Positions 39,901 to 47,388 of a DNA stretch of 64,000 bases are shown one piece after another. Below the pieces are notes generated by a model. That model searched no databases. It was not told the DNA's origin and worked only from the letters and a program-made list of their open reading frames with translations. The position numbers and the translations under genes are program-made. Every line of letters starts with the position of its first letter. Within the stretch, counting starts at the first letter, position 1. The stretch is from Babylonia areolata (lineage: Eukaryota; Mollusca; Gastropoda; Neogastropoda; Buccinidae), in assembly GCF_041734735.1 (NCBI RefSeq), contig NC_134882.1:26761699-26825698 (forward strand), written 5' to 3'.

Positions 39901-42756
39901 TTTACTTTACAAATTCAGGTACACTTTCATTTGAATTTTTTTTTAATAGATTGAAAAAACAACAACAAAATGTATACACCTACTGACCTAGTGTGGATTG
40001 TTACTGACAAGTTTTGCAGAACTGAAAATGAAATATTACTTGAACACATCTTTAAAAAGTGATATCTAATAACTTAGTATATCTGAAACTTAGAGAACCT
40101 CATTTTACTGGCTTGATCAGTTGATATGGACTGGACATGACATATTTTGCTTTCGGCTTCTGTGCATAGATGACAGTTAGTGGCTTTTGACCTCGTATAT
40201 ATGTGTGTGTATATATGTGTGTGTGCATGTGTGTGTGTGTGTGTGTTGACTTCCACGTGTTTGCTGTTTATCTGTTTGGAGTGCCTGTTTAAACATAGTA
40301 AGGGCACCACCTGCCCAACTGATTATAAATAATGGTAATATTTTTTTCAAAAACATAATGAATTTTCAGACTGTTGTATGTTTTATTTTGTTTGTTTTTT
40401 CAGTACAAATTGTGATTTTCTTTAAAACCTGAACTGGAAAACAAGAATATATACAATAGTTTAGGAAGAAACTGTTAATCCCCATAGGTCTTCTGTTCTT
40501 CTCACCTGTGTCTCTTACTCTTAGAAATTTGCAGGGTCTTTGATGCACACTTCTCATGTAATGGGCTAGTCTAAAAGAAGCCTTTGCTGCTGATTGCAGT
40601 ATTTGAAAATATGGGAAAAGATGCTTTGTTGTGAACTTAATCAGCGTCATTGAAAATCTGTTTTATTTTGTCAGAAAAATGAAAAGTTTTTCCTTCTTTT
40701 TTTTCCCCATTTCAAATATGTTTATTGATTGTCTTTATAAAAACACTTTTAATATATAATAATATTTTAAACATATACACGATAGGTTTATATCAAATGG
40801 TATTTCATATTTAGTGCATGTGGTATGTAAGCAGATTGTATTTAAAACTTTTAAAGATATATATTTGTGATACCACATCATATTTTTGTAATTATTGATC
40901 ATAATATACACCTGTAATGTTTTGTGTCAACAATTCATCAGTACCAAAATCAGATAGAGTTGATACTGCAGTTTTGTGTAATTGTAATGAGTGACTTGTG
41001 TAAGCAAAGGATCCTTAGCTTTATAAATCTGTAAATCCAGTCTTATCCTACTGGAGACATAGAAGTTATGTTGATATATTTTTGTTTTTACTCTGATTTT
41101 AGACATGACTTCATTGACTGCGTTTAAAAGCATTTTAAGTGGACACAAACAGCCATTTTGATGGTCACATAGGGGAGATTTATTTATTGACTGTATTGAG
41201 GGTCGGGAACATGAATGATATAACCCCCATAATACTGTTTAATGAATCTGTAATCTCACCAGTAAGAGGAAACATTAATGAATCTGTAATCTCCCCAGTA
41301 AGAGGAAACATTAAATAACAATATGTTTTTTTTCTAATATGTCTTGCTGGTAGTGGTAACATTGCCATACAAATGGACATAATTGATAAGGTCACTAGGA
41401 TACATTATGATTTATATATTTTAGTATTTATAAAAACAAATTTTAAATGTCACATAGTCATAATAGTGTACTGAAAGTTGTTGTTTATTTATGAGGTTAT
41501 TCACTAAAGCAGGTTAATGAAGAAGAAAAAACATCATGATGACAGATGTGACCATCTTGTTGGGTATATATTTATGTTTTTGTTGGTGTCTTTTTCTTCG
41601 TTTTTTTTAATTTGGGGTTAATATCATTCATCTTTTTCATAGTATGAAATTAAAATACAGTGGAGCCAGTTTCTGTGTACATGTATATATAAAATCATAA
41701 CATGACAATGAAGCATAATGATTTTTTTAGCATAAATCTAAAATGTGAGACATGTACATAATGACATTGTAAATGCTATACATTAAAAAAAATAATTTTG
41801 AACAGATGTGTCAACAGATAGTTTGTTGTTTTAGAAACTACTCACTAATCACATAATATGAAAAGTTCTTTTTTTTTTATTCTTGAATTAGATTGCTTAC
41901 TTGTTTTAGCAGTAACTAAGCAATTCAGATGTTATTAGTCTATATCCAGTGTCATGGGTTCTAGAGTCAGGTGTATCTTTTGTCTTTTGATTAAAAGGAC
42001 AAAGACCCACAATACAACTTTTTGCCACTAGAAAAGTTTTAATATATTGGAATGCATGCACTGTATGTAAAACTTTACAAGCTTGCTATCATTTTAACCA
42101 TTTTATAATGACTGTAATTGTAAAGTACAGTGAGTAGTAATTTCGTATTTTATTAGTCTTACCATTTCAAATTCAGTCAAGTCTATAGAAAGTAGAACTC
42201 AGTGCAAAACCCGTTGTTGAAACAGTAACGGGGTAGCACACCCAGAAGAGTTGCCAGTGAAGAAGGCAGGCTTGAAACGGAAGGCTCAGAGACGCAGCAG
42301 TGCCGGCAGCAACAGCAGCCGGTCCAGCCAGAAGACTGGACCACTGACAAAGAAAGTCAAGAAGACAGAACAGGTTGAAGAAAAGGTAGGTTACCTATAC
42401 CTTGTAAATAATACACACTACATTCACTTTGAGCTATTTTACTTTTAAAGGTAATGAGTTATGTTTTTAGAATGAAGATAAGACAACATGGATTTCTATG
42501 CCATAAAATTTTAGAAGATATGTTTCTGATTTCTGTGTATGGCTTTGGGGTATATATACATTGTGTACATGAAATAACTTTTATAAGTTTCAATTTCAGT
42601 TTTTGTTTTAAAGATGCTATTTGCTTTGGTTTGACTTTGAACAGAGTAAAATTTATGTATGAATATGATGAAAAAATGGTGATCTACATTCTTGTGCTCT
42701 TTCTTTTTTCTTTTTTCTTTTTTTTTTCTTTTTTTTTTGTGGCCTTAGAAGAATGT

Positions 42757-42819
<63 letters not shown>

Positions 42820-45800
42820 TTGATATGTATTGATATGTATATCTGTCCTATTATTTCACCTGTTCAGATGTAACATTTACATTTTTCAGAGCTGTATATC
42901 TTTAGTTAAACTTTCATGTAAGCAGTGTATCTTTTATTATATGAATTACTTAACCCTGAATAAACATGATAAGTGGTTTTTGTTTTTGTTTATTTGTTTT
43001 TTTGATTAAAGAAAAGGGGATCCAGAAAAGGTCTTTCTGACCAAAATCATCAGTTCTCATCTATGTAGCAGTTAATTCATTGAGGGGGTATATAACTATA
43101 AGCTGGCACTCAGATCCTGATACTGTGATAGTGATGGTTTTGAAGTTTAGCCTTTTGCTGTTTTGAAAAAAAAAATTTCAAAAACAAAAGTTTTTTTTAT
43201 ACAATTTTGTGATTAAATAAAGACCTGTATGAACCATGCAGCACAAGTAACAGGGCAATGAGTGTGTTGTTGTTGTGCCGTGTCTTGCAGGCAGCAAATG
43301 GCGTGGAAGGAAAACAGGTCAGCAAGGAGGACCTTCCCTTTGACTCCTACAAACAACCTGATGTAAAGAGTCCTAAGCCGGCTGCCACACCTATACCCCC
43401 TCCTCCACTCCAGCCTGAAGGCATCGATAATGACTACTCTCTTGCAGCCGCCCTCGAAAAGTCAGTCACCATTCATGTTTGTTTGTTTTTTTCTTTGTTT
43501 GCTTTTTAACAGCTTGGTTACGTAAAAGGACTTCTGTTATGTGTTGTTTTTATTTTGTTTCAAAAGATGCTTTTGTTTCAACATTAATATATTTTTTTTA
43601 GATTTCATGCAGTATAAACAGTATACCCACTTTCTGAAAATCTGTGTTGAAAATTTCCTCTTTTATTTATTCTGTCTTTGTTTCTGGACATTTCTTTTAA
43701 TCTCTGTTGTCTTTTCCTTTCTTTCTGTTTGGTTAGCTGGGCCATTAGTAACAATGATGAATGGTAAATGAAGCTGTAGAATGAGTCATAGTTTTGAAAA
43801 CAATACCATATCCCACAGAAATAATTTTATGTGATGATAAATATTTTTTTAATGTTGAATGTATTATCTGTTATAAATGTTGGATATTGACAAACTGTGC
43901 AGACTGTTTTGAAGAGAGTGACTTATATATTAATATAAATCTTTGTTGCAGAATGGAGACTCAGGAGTTTTACGTGACAAGGGCTAAAGACCTCAAACAT
44001 GTGGCAGATAAAAAGGTAAGTTACTAAATATGTGCTGGACATTTTGTCCACAGGAAAAGATAGTTTCTTGGAAAATTCATCTTGGTGTTATTTAAAGGGA
44101 AAATTAATTTTGGTGTAATTTAAAGAGAAATTCAAAATAACAGTTTTGTTTGATTCACAGATCAGAATTAATTGTGGAAAACGTTTTTAGAAGTTAAATT
44201 TTATTTGACAAGTTTTCATTTGTGAATATGCATATTATTTGTTTGAACTGGATATTTGCAGGGAAAGAACAGATTTTATCATTTTTGTTGTTTTTAGTTC
44301 ATAGGTCTGTATTGATGTGCATATCATTGTGAATTGTTCTCGTTATAGATGTTAATTGGTTCAGTGAAATGTTTAATTCTGACAGGCTTACATGTTACAC
44401 AATAACCCATCATTCTGGAAATTCTGTTCTGATAGTGATTTGTTCACATGGCAGGGTGCAGTGATGTTTGTTCAGTAGTTTTCCTTTGAGTTCAGGGAAA
44501 CAGCGTGGTGTGGTGACCGATGATATGGTCAGGGTGTTACCTGTTGTGGATGTCTTGAGTCTGGTGCTCTTTCATCATGTTTCAGTAGGTCTGACTTTGT
44601 CGAGTGTGAGCAGCAGATAGTAGTAAATACATTGTTGTATCATGCAAAGTATGTGCAGTACTAAACAGTGAACACATTGAAATGGTATGCATAGTATGAG
44701 CAGCGCATAGCAGTGAACAATTAAAATATGCAGAATGTGACATGGATGTGGTGTATGTGTGGTTGCAGCAAGACAAGCCGAGCAAGCTGATTCCCTACAT
44801 TCGCTCCGTTTTGTATTTCATCATGTGGGCACACTCATGTGAGGAGCACTTGACGCATCCAGCAGAATTTCCCAATTTCATCGAAACTTTATCGCTGACA
44901 AAGTAAGTGATCTCTATGGGCTGGGTTATCAGCTGACCATTAGTGTGTGCATACTGGTTGGTTTTATTTGGTAGCATTTCGTTTTCTTTGTGGTATCGGT
45001 GTTATTATACAGTCTTCTTGAAAAGTTAAGAGACCTCTTTTTCACACAACCATCAAACTAAGGTGTATAAACCAGACATTTTACTTTGGTTTATCGGTGT
45101 TAGTTTAAGATTGGGTCAAGGGGTGCTTAACTTTTTGTGAAGTTTCAATAAAGATATTTAATTTGTTCTGTGGTCTGCCATTAAAGAAAACACCTGATGG
45201 CATTGAATGTAATTGCCTGCACTGTGATGTGTTCTGATATCTGAGCCATTGCATACTAAACCATTTTTTAAATGACGCATTTGCTTGCATATTTATTGGA
45301 AACATCTTTTGATTGTTCTTTTTTTTTTCTATCTGTCCATGTTCTTTTAGTGGCATTACTCTCACACCACTTGCCCCCGCCACACTGGCAGAAAAACACA
45401 CATAAATTGCCTTGTCAGGACCCACAGACATTGGCCAGGAGATGCCACCTTCCCACATGAAAGGGGACAAAACATACAGGTCCTGACTGACTGACTTCAG
45501 GAGCCCAGTATGTGTTTGTCTGCATTCATCACATGTTAAGTCCTTGCCAGATTGTACAAATGACCTCGCTCCAAAAAGGCACACACACTCACACAAAGAA
45601 CCGAAAATGTATCTGTATTAATCAGTGGGACTTGTGAAGTTATAATGAGTGCTTATCTGATTCACAGCCACATCTACAGAATTAGGAACAGCATTCTTTC
45701 GGATCGCACTCCCACTGACAAAGAGAGGATATTATCCATATTGATGTGAGTACCCTTGCTTATTACTCTGGGTGTGGGTGATGAAAAAAAAAAAAGAAAG

Positions 45801-47335
45801 AATATCCATAAAGAATATCATCTGAAGTGTTTGGGGGGGGGGGGGGGAAATAAAGAGTTGATTTGAGGTGCTACTGTGTATTTTTGTATTTGGCATGAGA
45901 TTGTGTATGACTGGTCAGTTCACATGGATTAAAGTAGTGAATGATTAGACAGATGCTGAAAGTTGTCTTTTTATCAACTGTAAGTTAAAAGAAACGATTC
46001 CCTGTTCCTTCCTCCCTGTTCCCTCCTCTGTCTGTCTTACTGTTCTGGAGCATGACAATAGTTCTAATGACAGAACCTTTTGATAATGCAAGAATGTATA
46101 AAAGAGCTTAACCTTTTAGTGTATTACACTGTTTGTGTGAACTTATCTCGCAAAGGATGACTGAATTGGTGATGTCTTACCTTGAAGAATGGATTTCAGA
46201 TTACGCATCCAGGCCCTCTTGTCCCTGAAGATGTATAACATGCGCCGACTTGAAGCGATGAAGCTGAAGAAAGTGATAGAATCAGAATCTAACAACAAGG
46301 TCAGTATCTCAATGTGTTGTATTGGTGGGAACTCTGCATTTCAGGTCAGCTACCATGGCCGACAGTATACAAGAATAGTTAGAAGTGTGACATAGTAATC
46401 ACTTACTTTTAGTTAAAATTGGAAATACTTACTGGTAATATGGAAGTTACAATGTCTTGTACTTACTGTGAACTCACCAATTTTTACATACAATTCCAAG
46501 TACCCACATTTAACTTCATCATTTGTCTACACTGATAGATTGTGTGTGGATTACTCCATTTGAAATGATGAATACCACGTTTTGTTATTTAATGTCTTTG
46601 ACTTGTTCTCCATCTGTCTGTCCCTGTCACACACACACGTATGCAAGCACGCCCACGCACACACACACACACACACACAAAATAAATCTCTTCTTTGTTC
46701 GTGGGCTGCAACTTCCACGTTCACTCGTATGCACACTAGTGGGCTTTTATGTGTATGACCCGTTTTTACCCCGCCATTCAGGCAGCCATACTCTGCTTTC
46801 GGGGATGTGCATGCTGGGTATGTTCTTGTTTACATAACCCACCAAACACTGACATGGATTACAGGATCTTTAACATGTGTATTTGATCTTCTACTTTTGT
46901 ATATACACGAGGGAGGTTCAGGCTTGTTAACCTTGGAAAATCTCCACCCTTTACCCACCAGGCACCGTTAAGAAGATTTGAACGCAGGACCCTCAGATTG
47001 AAAGTCCAACGCTTTAACCACTCAGCTATTGTGCATGTCATAAAAATAGATAAATAAATAACAAAAAACACCAAGAACACAACACAACACACACACACAC
47101 GCACGCACACACATGCGCACATGTACACACAGAATGGCTCGTGGAGGGTTCAGGGGGTGTTCGGCGTTGCAGGGCTCCTCCGTGAAGATGTTGGGGCATG
47201 CTCCCTCCCCCCACCAAAACCACTGGAACAAGAACAGCACGGGCACTCCTTCCCCAATGTCTCCTACCCCCTCACCTGCCTGCAGCATTGGGTCTGTGGA
47301 ATCACAGGTCCGTGGAGAGCCCGGATTTGTCAGGG

Positions 47336-47388
<53 letters not shown>

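Larger units (their letters stand above)
38185..42225 (+). other. AFF: AFF intron 11
   Basis: 4 kb, AT-rich. It contains a T run at 39419-39442, a sequence of about 50 bp repeated at 39559 and 40520, TG-rich repeats at 40200-40245, and a 36-bp tandem duplication at 41241-41315. I searched for a further exon between the Lys-rich segments and found none. Confidence 0.65.

Noticed and set aside
44582-45596. - strand frames of 60-163 codons antisense to AFF exons 15-16
   Set aside because: No recognised domain; they overlap well-supported + strand exons and intron sequence.
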